A DNA stretch of 49,089 bases from Massilia sp. UBA2604 (GTDB taxonomy: Bacteria > Pseudomonadota > Gammaproteobacteria > Burkholderiales > Burkholderiaceae_D), in assembly GCA_002339265.1 (NCBI GenBank), contig DDKG01000199.1, positions 1 to 49,089 of the forward strand, given 5' to 3'. The stretch's first letter is position 1. Each line of letters opens with the position of its first letter. Positions 34,322-42,436 of this stretch are shown piece after piece. Both the position numbers and the translations under genes were made by a program. The notes under the pieces were generated by a model that was not told where the DNA came from, searched no databases, and worked only from the letters and a program-made list of their open reading frames with translations.

Positions 34322-37300
34322 ATGCCAAAGTTCTTCATCCAGCGTCCGATCTTCGCGATCGTCATCTCGCTGCTCATCATGCTGGCGGGCGGCATCGCCC
34401 TGTATAACATGCCGGTCGAGCAGTATCCGCCGGTGTCGCCGCCGTCGGTGCAGATCCAGGCCGACTTCCCCGGCGCCTCGGCCGAGACCATGCAGAACAC
34501 CGTGATCCAGGTGATCGAGCAGCAGCTGACCGCGATCGACAACCTGCTGTACATGGATTCTTCGAGCGACGATTCGGGCCGTTCGACCACCACCCTGACC
34601 TTCGCCGCCGGCACCGATCCCGACATCGCCCAGGTGCAGGTGCAGAACCAGCTGCAGGCGGCGGTGCCGCGCCTGCCGGCCGAGGTGCAGCAGACCGGCC
34701 TGCGCGTCACGAAATCGACCAGCGACTTCCTGATGGTGGCCGCCTTCGTGTCCGACGACGACAGCATGACCAAGTTCGACATCGCCAACTACGTGTCGTC
34801 GAACATCCAGGATCCGCTCAGCCGTATCTCGGGCGTGGGCAGCATGAACGTGTTCGGCACCCAGTACGCGATGCGGATCTGGCTCGACCCGGTCAAGCTG
34901 ACCGCGTATGCGCTCACGCCGCTCGACGTCAGCGCGGCGATCCGGGCCCAGAACGTGCAGGTCTCGGGCGGCCAGCTGGGCGGCACGCCGGCGGTGCAGG
35001 GCCAGTCGATCAACGCCACCATTACCCAGGCCACCCTGCTGCGCACGCCGGAAGAGTTCCAGCGCATCCTGGTCAAGGTCCAGCCGGACGGCTCGAGCGT
35101 GCGCATCGGCGATGTGGCGCGGGTCGCCCTCGGCTCGGAGAACTACCACGTCGACGTGCGCTACAACGGCAAGCCGGCGTCGGGGCTGGGCATCCAGCTG
35201 GCGCCGGGCGCCAACGCGCTCGATACCGCGGTTGCCGTGCGCGCGCGCCTGGCCGAGCTGGGCGAATTCTTCCCGCCCGGCCTGCGCACCGTCTACCCGA
35301 ACGACGTCACGCCCTTCATCGAGCAATCGATCAGCGGCGTTGTGCACACCCTGATCGAGGGCATCGTGCTGGTGTTCCTGGTCATGTACCTGTTCCTGCA
35401 AAACTTCCGCGCCACCCTGATCCCGTCGATCACGGTGCCGGTGGTGCTGCTCGGCACCTTCGGCATCATGTCGGCGCTCGGCTTCACCGTCAATACGCTG
35501 TCGATGTTCGGCCTGGTGCTGTCGATCGGCCTGCTGGTCGACGACGCCATCGTGGTGGTCGAGAACGTCGAGCGCGTGATGCACGAGGACGGCCTGGCGC
35601 CAAAGGAAGCGACGATCAAGGCCATGGGCCAGATCACCAGCGCGCTGATCGGCGTGGCCCTGGTGCTGTCGGCGGTGTTCGTGCCGGTGGCCTTCTCGAG
35701 CGGCACGGTGGGCGCGATCTACCGCGAGTTCTCGCTCACGGTGGTGTCCTCGATGCTGCTGTCGGCCTTCATCGCGCTGACCCTGACCCCGGCCCTGTGC
35801 GCGACCATGCTCAAGCCGGTCGACCCTGGCCACCACGAAAAGAAGGGCTTCTTCGGCTGGTTCAACCGCTCCTTCGACAAGAGCCGCGACCGCTACCTGG
35901 GCGCCGTGAGCGGCATCCTGGGCCGGCGCGCGCTGTGGATGGTGGTGTACCTGCTCATCATCGGCGTCGTGGCGGCCCTCTTCCTGCGCCTGCCGGGCGG
36001 CTTCCTGCCCAAGGAAGACCAGGGCTACATGATCGTGCAGGTCCAGACCGCGCCCGGCACCACCCAGGAAGTCACCGGCCGCGTGCTCGACGAGATCAGC
36101 AACTACCTGCTGAACGACGAGAAGGCGATGGTCGAGGCGACCATGGTCATCAACGGCTCGGCCCAGGGCCAGCGCGGCCAGAACGTGGGCCGCATGTTCG
36201 TGCGCCTGCGCGACTGGGACGCGCGCAAGGACGACGCCCTGCACGTGTCGGCCCTCAGCAACCGGATCGCCGCGCGCTACAAGGACTTCCAGGGCGCCAC
36301 GGTGGTGCCGATCGAGCCGCCGTCGATCCGCGGCCTGGGCTCGGCCACCGGTTTCACGATGCAGCTGCAGGACCGCGGCGGCCTTGGCCGCGATGCGCTG
36401 GCCGCGGCGCGCGACCAGCTGCTGGAGCTGGCGGCGAAGGAACCGGCCCTGACCCGGGTGCGCTTCACGGGCCAGGCCGACAACCCGACCTACAAGATCG
36501 ACATCGACCGCGAGAAGGCGGCCGCGCTGGGCGTCGACCTGACCCTGGTCGACCAGACCTTCTCGACCGCCTGGGGCTCGCGCTACATCAACAACTTCCT
36601 CGATACCGACAACCGCATCAAGCGCGTCTATATCCAGGCCGACGCCCAGTTCCGCATGAACCCGGACGACATCAAGCTGCTGCACGTGCGTAATGCGCAG
36701 GGCGATATGGTGCCGTTCTCGAGCTTCGCCAGCGCGCGCTGGTCGTGGGGTTCGCCGTCGATGCAGCGCTATAACGGCATTACCTCGGCCGAGATCGTGG
36801 GCCAGCCGACCGCCGGCCACAGCACCGGCGAGGCGATGGCCATCATGACCCGCCTGGCGGCCCAGCTGCCGCAGGGCATCGGCTTCGAGTGGAGCGGCAT
36901 CTCGCTGCAGGAATCGCAGGCCGGGGCCCAGGCGCCGCTGCTGTACGCGCTGTCGATCCTGGTCGTGTTCCTGTGCCTGGCGGCGCTGTACGAGAGCTGG
37001 GCGATCCCGATCTCGGTGATCATGGTGGTCCCGATCGGCATCCTCGGCGCGCTGGGCGCGGCGACCGCCTTCGGCATGGAGAACGACGTGTTCTTCCAGG
37101 TGGGCCTGTTGACGACCATCGGCCTGTCGGCCAAGAACGCGATCCTGATCGCCGAATTCGCGCGCGAGCTGCAGTTGCAGGGACTCGGCCTGATGGAGGC
37201 GGTGATGGAAGCGTCGAAAGTGCGTCTGCGTCCGATCATCATGACCTCGATGGCCTTCATCCTGGGCGTGCTGCCGCTGGCGATTTCCAGCGGTGCCGGC

Positions 37301-37474
37301 TCCGGCGCCCAGAATGCGCTGGGGATTGGCGTGATCGGCGGGATGCTGACGGCGACCTTCCTGGCGACCTTCCTGATTCCGCTGTTCTACGTGGTCGTGG
37401 CCGGGCGCGCCAAGCCGCCAGCGCCGCACGAGCCAAAGGCGGACACTCCGGATACAATGCCGGCTTCCCACTGA
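34322..37474 (+). CDS. RND multidrug efflux pump, HAE1 (AcrB/MexB-like)
   Basis: The 1050-residue length is typical. MPKFFIQRPIFAIVISLLIM is the standard first helix; GFTVNTLSMFGLVLSIGLLVDDAIVVVENV contains the paired Asp residues (LLVDDAI) needed for proton relay in helix 4. Other family blocks are LPGGFLPKEDQGY, VRFTGQADNPTYKIDIDREK-type porter sequence and GLLTTIGLSAKNAILIAEFA in the C-terminal half. It exports hydrophobic compounds from the inner membrane or periplasm by proton antiport, with the adaptor encoded upstream. No outer-membrane factor gene is nearby, so a shared TolC-like channel is expected. A response regulator and kinase follow within seven bases, making this an AdeABRS-like self-regulated cluster. 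Confidence 0.97.
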   Translation: MPKFFIQRPIFAIVISLLIMLAGGIALYNMPVEQYPPVSPPSVQIQADFPGASAETMQNTVIQVIEQQLTAIDNLLYMDSSSDDSGRSTTTLTFAAGTDPDIAQVQVQNQLQAAVPRLPAEVQQTGLRVTKSTSDFLMVAAFVSDDDSMTKFDIANYVSSNIQDPLSRISGVGSMNVFGTQYAMRIWLDPVKLTAYALTPLDVSAAIRAQNVQVSGGQLGGTPAVQGQSINATITQATLLRTPEEFQRILVKVQPDGSSVRIGDVARVALGSENYHVDVRYNGKPASGLGIQLAPGANALDTAVAVRARLAELGEFFPPGLRTVYPNDVTPFIEQSISGVVHTLIEGIVLVFLVMYLFLQNFRATLIPSITVPVVLLGTFGIMSALGFTVNTLSMFGLVLSIGLLVDDAIVVVENVERVMHEDGLAPKEATIKAMGQITSALIGVALVLSAVFVPVAFSSGTVGAIYREFSLTVVSSMLLSAFIALTLTPALCATMLKPVDPGHHEKKGFFGWFNRSFDKSRDRYLGAVSGILGRRALWMVVYLLIIGVVAALFLRLPGGFLPKEDQGYMIVQVQTAPGTTQEVTGRVLDEISNYLLNDEKAMVEATMVINGSAQGQRGQNVGRMFVRLRDWDARKDDALHVSALSNRIAARYKDFQGATVVPIEPPSIRGLGSATGFTMQLQDRGGLGRDALAAARDQLLELAAKEPALTRVRFTGQADNPTYKIDIDREKAAALGVDLTLVDQTFSTAWGSRYINNFLDTDNRIKRVYIQADAQFRMNPDDIKLLHVRNAQGDMVPFSSFASARWSWGSPSMQRYNGITSAEIVGQPTAGHSTGEAMAIMTRLAAQLPQGIGFEWSGISLQESQAGAQAPLLYALSILVVFLCLAALYESWAIPISVIMVVPIGILGALGAATAFGMENDVFFQVGLLTTIGLSAKNAILIAEFARELQLQGLGLMEAVMEASKVRLRPIIMTSMAFILGVLPLAISSGAGSGAQNALGIGVIGGMLTATFLATFLIPLFYVVVAGRAKPPAPHEPKADTPDTMPASH

Positions 37475-37481
37475 GACTGCC

Positions 37482-38162
37482 GTGAAACTGTTACTCGTCG
37501 AAGACAATGAACGCGTGGCCCGCTTCGTCAAGAAAGGGTTGACCGAGGCCGGCCATACGGTCGACCACGCCGACAATGGCCGCGACGGCATGTACCATGC
37601 CGTCAGCGAGCCCTACGACGCGATCGTCATGGACCGCATGCTGCCGGGCGGGATCGATGGCCTCGGCATCATCGAAGCGCTGCGCCAGCAGGGTAACCGG
37701 GTGCCAATCCTGATCCTGTCCGCACTGGACGGCGTGGACGACCGCATCCGCGGCCTGCGCGCCGGCGGTGACGACTACCTCACGAAACCGTTCGCCTTCG
37801 GCGAGCTGCTGGCGCGGCTCGACGCCCTGCTGCGCCGCTCGCAGAGCCAGGCGGTGGAAACCGTCATGACCCTGGGCGACCTGTCGGTCGACATGCTGGC
37901 GCACCGGGTCACGCGCGCCGGCCGCCCGGTGGCGCTGCAGCCGCGCGAATTCAAGCTGCTCACTTACCTGCTGCGCCATGCGAACCAGGTGGTGACCCGC
38001 ACCATGCTGCTGGAGAACGTGTGGGACTACCACTTCGACCCGCAGACCAACGTCATCGACGTCCACATCAGCAAGCTGCGCCAGAAGATCGACGCAGGCT
38101 TCGCCACGCCGCTGCTGCGCACCGTGCGCAATGCCGGCTATATGCTGACCGACCAGCCGTAA
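37482..38162 (+). CDS. OmpR/PhoB-family response regulator
   Basis: This 226-residue regulator begins at a GTG (read as Met) seven bases after the pump gene. The receiver has LLLVEDNERVARF, acceptor Asp about 51 in IVMDRMLPGGIDG, and Lys in YLTKPFAFGEL. The C-terminal winged HTH (about 130-226) has LQPREFKLLTYLLRHANQVV, RTMLLENVWDY and the recognition region NVIDVHISKLRQKID, ending VRNAGYMLTDQP. It should control the efflux operon in which it lies, in partnership with the kinase at 38187. The three 36-bp repeats upstream of the adaptor are possible targets, although OmpR-type sites are usually about 10-11 bp apart. Confidence 0.95.
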   Translation: MKLLLVEDNERVARFVKKGLTEAGHTVDHADNGRDGMYHAVSEPYDAIVMDRMLPGGIDGLGIIEALRQQGNRVPILILSALDGVDDRIRGLRAGGDDYLTKPFAFGELLARLDALLRRSQSQAVETVMTLGDLSVDMLAHRVTRAGRPVALQPREFKLLTYLLRHANQVVTRTMLLENVWDYHFDPQTNVIDVHISKLRQKIDAGFATPLLRTVRNAGYMLTDQP

Positions 38163-38174
38163 TATTCATGTTGT

Positions 38175-38186
38175 GAGACACGTCTC
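38175..38186 (+). promoter_or_regulatory. Interrupted palindrome abutting the kinase TTG start
   Basis: GAGAC-AC-GTCTC ends exactly one base before the TTG start at 38187. The short hairpin would cover the ribosome-binding region and could keep translation of the kinase low. Confidence 0.35.
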
Positions 38187-39569
38187 TTGAACCTGCGCCT
38201 GCCCAGCTTTTCGGCCCGCACCATCGCGATCGGCTATGCCGTCGTCACCCTGCTGGTGCTGGCGATGTTCGCCGCGCCGCTGTGGTTCGCCTGGCACAAG
38301 AACATCGGCGAGGTGCGCACCCAGCTGCTCAAGTCGGACGCGCAGCACCTGCGCAACCTGTTCGAGCGCCAGGGCCCGCCGGCGCTGGCGGCGGCGATCG
38401 ACAGCCAGGTCCATGGCGTCAACGACGGCGTGCGCAAGATCATGCTGTTCGCGGCGCCCGACGGCGCCAAGCTGGCCGGCAACCTGCCGGAGTGGCCGGA
38501 GGGCGTGCCCGGGCGCGACGGCCTGTGCCAGGTGACGATCCGGGTCGACGACAAACCGCGCAACGTGGAGCTGGTGCGGGTGACGCTGGAAGACGGCTAT
38601 ATGCTGCTGGTGGCCAGCAACCTGGATCGCTTCCAGCAGCTTGAGCGCCTGTTCGCCTACGGCCTGCTGGGCTGCGCGCTGGCGGTGCTGGTGGGGGCCG
38701 CGCTGGGAGGAGTCCTGATCCGGCGCGCGCTGCTGGCGCGGGTGCAAAGCATCAGCCAGACCTCGGCCTCGATCATCGCGGGCAAGCTGTCGCACCGCCT
38801 GGTGGAGCCGCACGACGGCGACGAGCTGCAGCAGCTGACCCGCACCGTGAACCGCATGCTGGACCAGATCGAGCACCTGGTGACGGGCGTGCAGGACGTG
38901 TCGAATGCGATCGCGCACGACCTGCGCACGCCGCTGTCGGAACTGCGCGCGCGGCTGGAAGAACTGTCGGTGGCGCGACCGCCGAGCGAAGAGACCTTTG
39001 CCGAGATCGACGCCGCGATCGACGACGTCGACCGCGTGATGGGCATCTTCAATGCCCTATTGCGCCTGGCCGAAATCGACAGCGGCAGCCGGCGCGGCGG
39101 TTTCGTCGAGGTCGACCTGGCCGCGCTGGGCGCCGAGGTCACCGAGTTCTACGGTCCGGTGGCCGAACTGAAGGACATCGACCTGGGCTTCGACGCGCCG
39201 GAGGATTTGCGGGTGGTGGGCGACCCGGTGCTACTGGCCCAGGCCCTCGGCAATATGGCCGACAACGCCCTGAAGTACGCGCCGGTGCGCGGCACGATCG
39301 CGATCACCGCGCGCCGCATCGATGCCGAGCGGGTGGCGGTGGTAGTGGCCGACAACGGTCCGGGCATCCCGGAGCACGAGCGCACGCGCGTGATCGAGCG
39401 CTTCTACCGGGTCGACGCCAGCCGCGGCACGCCGGGCGTGGGCCTGGGCCTGAGCGTGGTCTCGGCGGTGGCGCGCCTGCATGGCGGCAGCCTGACGCTG
39501 GAAGACAACCATCCGGGCCTGCGCGCGACCCTGCTGCTGCCCACCAATCCAGCTGCGCAGGCTTACTGA
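38187..39569 (+). CDS. Membrane sensor histidine kinase of the RND operon
   Basis: This 460-residue kinase has a first membrane helix at about 12-35 (IAIGYAVVTLLVLAMFAAPLW), a periplasmic part (about 36-150), a second helix (about 155-178, LLGCALAVLVGAALGGVLI), a HAMP domain (about 180-230), a phosphoacceptor domain with His in SNAIAHDLRTPLSEL, and an ATPase domain with N-box LGNMADNALKYAPV, G1 DNGPGIP and G2 GVGLGLSVV. The start is a TTG, needed to include the first helix; no ATG or GTG is available upstream in frame before a stop. It follows its regulator by 24 bases. The 3' end overlaps the convergent amidohydrolase by seven bases. Confidence 0.93.
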   Translation: MNLRLPSFSARTIAIGYAVVTLLVLAMFAAPLWFAWHKNIGEVRTQLLKSDAQHLRNLFERQGPPALAAAIDSQVHGVNDGVRKIMLFAAPDGAKLAGNLPEWPEGVPGRDGLCQVTIRVDDKPRNVELVRVTLEDGYMLLVASNLDRFQQLERLFAYGLLGCALAVLVGAALGGVLIRRALLARVQSISQTSASIIAGKLSHRLVEPHDGDELQQLTRTVNRMLDQIEHLVTGVQDVSNAIAHDLRTPLSELRARLEELSVARPPSEETFAEIDAAIDDVDRVMGIFNALLRLAEIDSGSRRGGFVEVDLAALGAEVTEFYGPVAELKDIDLGFDAPEDLRVVGDPVLLAQALGNMADNALKYAPVRGTIAITARRIDAERVAVVVADNGPGIPEHERTRVIERFYRVDASRGTPGVGLGLSVVSAVARLHGGSLTLEDNHPGLRATLLLPTNPAAQAY

Positions 39570-40930
39570 GCGCTTGCCTCGGCGCCGGCGCCTGCGCGCT
39601 CCAGGATGGCGTCGATCGAGGCGCGCGCCTCTTTCATCACTTTTGGGACGTCGACGCCGAGCAGGCGCCCATCTCTCTTGCGGACGACGCCGTCGACGAT
39701 CACGGTATCGACATTCGCCGGCGTGGCCGAGTACACGATCAGGGCATAAGGATCGGCGTCGCCTGCCAGCGCCATGTTCAGCGCGCCGGGATCGAGCAGG
39801 ATCAGGTCGGCGCGCTTGCCGGGCGTGATCGAGCCGATCTGGTCGTCCATCCCGATCGAGCGCGCCGCCTCGATCGTCGCCAGTTCGAGGATGCGGCGTG
39901 GCGCGACTGCCGTTTCCTTTTTGCCGGCGCCGGATGCGGTCAGCGCCAGCAGGCGCATATTGGCGAACAGGTCGGCGCTGCCGGCCAGCGCCGTGCCGTC
40001 GATGCCCAGGCCGATGCGACCCACCGCGGCGTAATCGTCCAGCACGGTCAGGCCATAGCCGACGCGCTGCTCGGTGACCGGCGTCAGCGACAGCGCGCTG
40101 CCGGCCGCCCGGAACGCCGCCAGCTCGGCCGGCGTCGCCCCGGTGGCATGCACGATCTGCACGTCCTTGCCGAGCAGGCCGCTGGCCGCCAGGGCGCCGT
40201 TGCGCTTGCCGCCCGAGTGCACCGAGACCGGCAGTCCGAGCTTGCGCGCCGCCGCGATCTCGCGGCGCCCGGTCGCCACCACATCCGGCTTGCCTTCCCC
40301 CACCCCGCGCCAGCCCAGCCCCAGCGTGACCCGCCCCGGCCGCGCCCGCGCCGCCGCCGCGGCCAGGTGATCGAGGTCGATGCTCTCCGCCGGCCCAAGG
40401 TCGTCATGGGCGCCAACCAGCAACCGGGCCCGGATACCGCTGTCCAGCAGCGCCTGTTCCGCCGCCTCCAGGTGCGCCGGGCTGCGCAGGTTATGGAAGA
40501 AATCGACGGTGGTCGTCACACCCGAGGCCAGCGTTTCGACCGCCCCAAAATAGGTGCCGATGCGGACGTCGTCCGGCGAATAGTGCCGGCCCAGCCGCTT
40601 CTTGAGCGCAAAGTAGTCGGTGTCAGGAGTATTCCGAAACTGCCCACGCGCCGCGCTGAGCCACAGATGGGTATGCGTATCGACCAGCCCCGGCAGCAGA
40701 ATCATGCCCCGCGCATCGATACGCTCCACCCCAGCCGCCTCGAGCCCGCGCCCAACGGCAACGATCCGCCCATCCCGCACCAGCACGTCGGCATCGCGCA
40801 GGTCACCCTGCTGCGGATCGAGGCTGACGACATGAGCATTCTTAATCAGCAACGCGCGCGGCTGCCCAAATGCAGCCTGACACAACGCGAACAGGAGGGT
40901 AATCAGAACACAATGCAACAAACGCGGCAT
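39563..40930 (-). CDS. Exported amidohydrolase-family protein
   Basis: The 455-residue protein has an N-terminal signal peptide (MPRLLHCVLITLLFALCQAA, cleavage near FGQ). The metal-dependent amidohydrolase fold is shown by GMILLPGLVDTHTHLW (HxH ligands), VSVHSGGK and VQIVHATG (further His ligands) and the late GSITPGKRADLILLDPG block. The usual catalytic Asp region reads LGIDGTALAGSADLF. Relatives include imidazolonepropionase-like, prolidase-like and chlorohydrolase/deaminase enzymes; the layout is nearest the latter. Its periplasmic location is unusual for deaminases and suggests action on an external compound. The gene is alone on the minus strand, with the REP-like array upstream. Substrate unknown. 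Confidence 0.88.
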   Translation of the reverse strand: MPRLLHCVLITLLFALCQAAFGQPRALLIKNAHVVSLDPQQGDLRDADVLVRDGRIVAVGRGLEAAGVERIDARGMILLPGLVDTHTHLWLSAARGQFRNTPDTDYFALKKRLGRHYSPDDVRIGTYFGAVETLASGVTTTVDFFHNLRSPAHLEAAEQALLDSGIRARLLVGAHDDLGPAESIDLDHLAAAAARARPGRVTLGLGWRGVGEGKPDVVATGRREIAAARKLGLPVSVHSGGKRNGALAASGLLGKDVQIVHATGATPAELAAFRAAGSALSLTPVTEQRVGYGLTVLDDYAAVGRIGLGIDGTALAGSADLFANMRLLALTASGAGKKETAVAPRRILELATIEAARSIGMDDQIGSITPGKRADLILLDPGALNMALAGDADPYALIVYSATPANVDTVIVDGVVRKRDGRLLGVDVPKVMKEARASIDAILERAGAGAEASAQ

Positions 40931-41021
40931 GGCAGCTTCCAGGCAATAAGATTGCCACCAATTCTACAAGCCAATACCACCGCCCCGCGCGCGCTTCCCA
41001 CTGCGACACCCAACAATAACT

Positions 41022-41087
41022 AGGGTCAGAGTAAAATTGTTTGTCAACTTCAGTAAATCAATTGCAAATTAATTCGACTCCGACCCT
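41022..41087. repeat. REP-like long palindrome, copy 1
   Basis: A 66-base imperfect palindrome begins AGGGTCAGAGTAAAATTG and ends AATTCGACTCCGACCCT. It is one of three full copies and one half copy in this intergenic region. Confidence 0.8.
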
Positions 41088-41117
41088 AATTATTGTGCAA
41101 TATCTCAGATAGAGTTG

Positions 41118-41178
41118 AGGGTCAGAGTCGAGTTATTCGGCAATCGGAGAAATTGCTCAATAAATCGACTCTGACCCT
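41118..41178. repeat. REP-like long palindrome, copy 2
   Basis: A 61-base near-perfect palindrome with ends AGGGTCAGAGTCGA and TCGACTCTGACCCT and a short central loop. It is the cleanest copy. Confidence 0.85.
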
Positions 41179-41284
41179 CACCCTCCAAGCCCAGATTTGT
41201 CGTCAATTTGGTTTCAGCTAGAGAAGTAGTTGGAATGAAGAATTGTTCTCATCACTGATGGCGCTAGCACGGGTATAAACAAAG

Positions 41285-41350
41285 AGGGTCAGTGTCGAAT
41301 TGTTTGCCAATTTTTGAAAATCAATTGGCAAATAATTTTACTCTGACCCT
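41285..41350. repeat. REP-like long palindrome, copy 3
   Basis: A 66-base palindrome with ends AGGGTCAGTGTCGAATTG and TTTTACTCTGACCCT; the inner arms TTTGCCAAT and ATTGGCAAA are exact complements. Confidence 0.85.
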
Positions 41351-41411
41351 CATTATTTCACTGCCTGACTACACGCATCTGCTCATTGAGAATAGCCGCC
41401 GATCAAGCTGA

Positions 41412-41441
41412 GAAATTGCCCAATAATTCGACTCTGACCCT
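41412..41441. repeat. REP-like palindrome, right half only
   Basis: Only the right arm (AATTGCCCAATAATTCGACTCTGACCCT, split here as AATTGCCCAATAATTCG and ACTCTGACCCT) is present; no matching left arm lies upstream. It ends ten bases before the stop of the YitT-like gene. The 520-base gap 40931-41450 holds these repeats and no gene. Confidence 0.75.
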
Positions 41442-41450
41442 AATCGGGAT

Positions 41451-42101
41451 TTAGCTGCCGAAATAGCGGCCGGCGCGGTGCCAGGCCATGACCATGCTGC
41501 TCATGGCGACCGCGCTCACGGCCGACCAGCCCACCAGGTGCGGGGCGACCAGGCCGAGGGCCAGCAGCAGGATGACGCTGTCGATCATGACCTGGGTGCG
41601 GCCGGCGTTGATGCCGTACTTCTTTTGGAGCCACAGGGTGACGATGCCGGTCCCGCCGACGCCAGCGCCGTGGCGCGCCATGGCCAGGATGCCCATGCCG
41701 CAGAAGGTGCCGCCGCCCAGCGCCGCCACCGCGGGATGGATGTGGCCGATCACCAGCACGTGCGGCATGATTTTGAGCAGGCCCATGATCAGCGCACTGC
41801 CGGCCAGCGATTTCAGGGTGAAGCGCGGCCCCATGAACAGGTAGCCGAACAGGAAGAACGGCACATTGATCATCATGAACAGCGTGCCGACCGACAGCCC
41901 GCTCACATAGGACGTCAGCAGCGCGATGCCGGCCACGCCGCCCGTGATCAGCTGGGCCGCCTGCAGCAGCACGATGCCGATCACGACGAACAGCACGCCC
42001 ACGGCGATGCCATAGACGTCATCGAGCGGGGAATGCGGCTTGACCACGACCGCGCGTGGGGAAGACGAGGCCGAACCGGGGAACATGGCAGACTGGCTCA
42101 T
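41451..42101 (-). CDS. YitT/YczE-like multi-pass membrane protein
   Basis: This 216-residue protein has about five to six hydrophobic helices: GIAVGVLFVVIGIVLLQAA, VAGIALLTSYVSGLSVGTLF, MINVPFFLFGYLFMG, LAGSALIMGLLKIMPHVLV, the Gly-rich ALGGGTFCGMGILAMARHG and VMIDSVILLLALGLVAPHLV. The pattern QLITGGVAGIAL and the GGTFCGMGI ... GGTGIVTLWLQKKYGINAG stretch fit the YitT (DUF161) family, whose members are poorly characterised membrane proteins. The ATG at 42101 begins MSQSAMF; the longer open frame upstream has no membrane character and is not used. It is preceded by a 335-base gap and by the LysR gene on the same strand. Function unknown. Confidence 0.85.
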   Translation of the reverse strand: MSQSAMFPGSASSSPRAVVVKPHSPLDDVYGIAVGVLFVVIGIVLLQAAQLITGGVAGIALLTSYVSGLSVGTLFMMINVPFFLFGYLFMGPRFTLKSLAGSALIMGLLKIMPHVLVIGHIHPAVAALGGGTFCGMGILAMARHGAGVGGTGIVTLWLQKKYGINAGRTQVMIDSVILLLALGLVAPHLVGWSAVSAVAMSSMVMAWHRAGRYFGS

Positions 42102-42436
42102 CCGCGCACCGCCGCATCGACGACGGTGGAAGCGATCGCCACGCGAACGGACAGGGTCCGGCGAGTGGCCGTGCAGGGGGTAGCGACGAGCGTAGAGCTG
42201 AAGTTCATGTTCCTTGCGAGTTCGTGGTAACAGGGATGCCAGCGCGCCGGGTAGGCGCAAATGCGCGAAACGCACGGGGTACGGTGTGCTTCGGGCCGCT
42301 ATTATCGCTCATGTTGCGGCGCAATGTCGATACGCCACGCATCCATCCGTACCAGATGGGAAACACCTTATGGAACACCCTTGTGCGATGCACTATCCCG
42401 GTGCGCAGTCCCCTGTTCCGGTGCGCATTCGGCAGG
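42102..42436. other. Intergenic gap with a short duplicated segment and a copy of the 36-bp-repeat core
   Basis: No gene is seen in these 335 bases. CCCTGTTCCGGTGC occurs at 42411-42424 and again at 42444-42457, 33 bases apart, so the 3' end of the LysR gene is partly repeated beyond its stop. TATCGCTCAT at 42303-42312 matches the core of the repeats upstream of the RND operon. Confidence 0.6.

Noticed and set aside
33914..37591. A 1225-codon minus-strand open frame antisense to the RND pump
   Set aside because: Same compositional shadow; the plus strand encodes an unmistakable RND pump.
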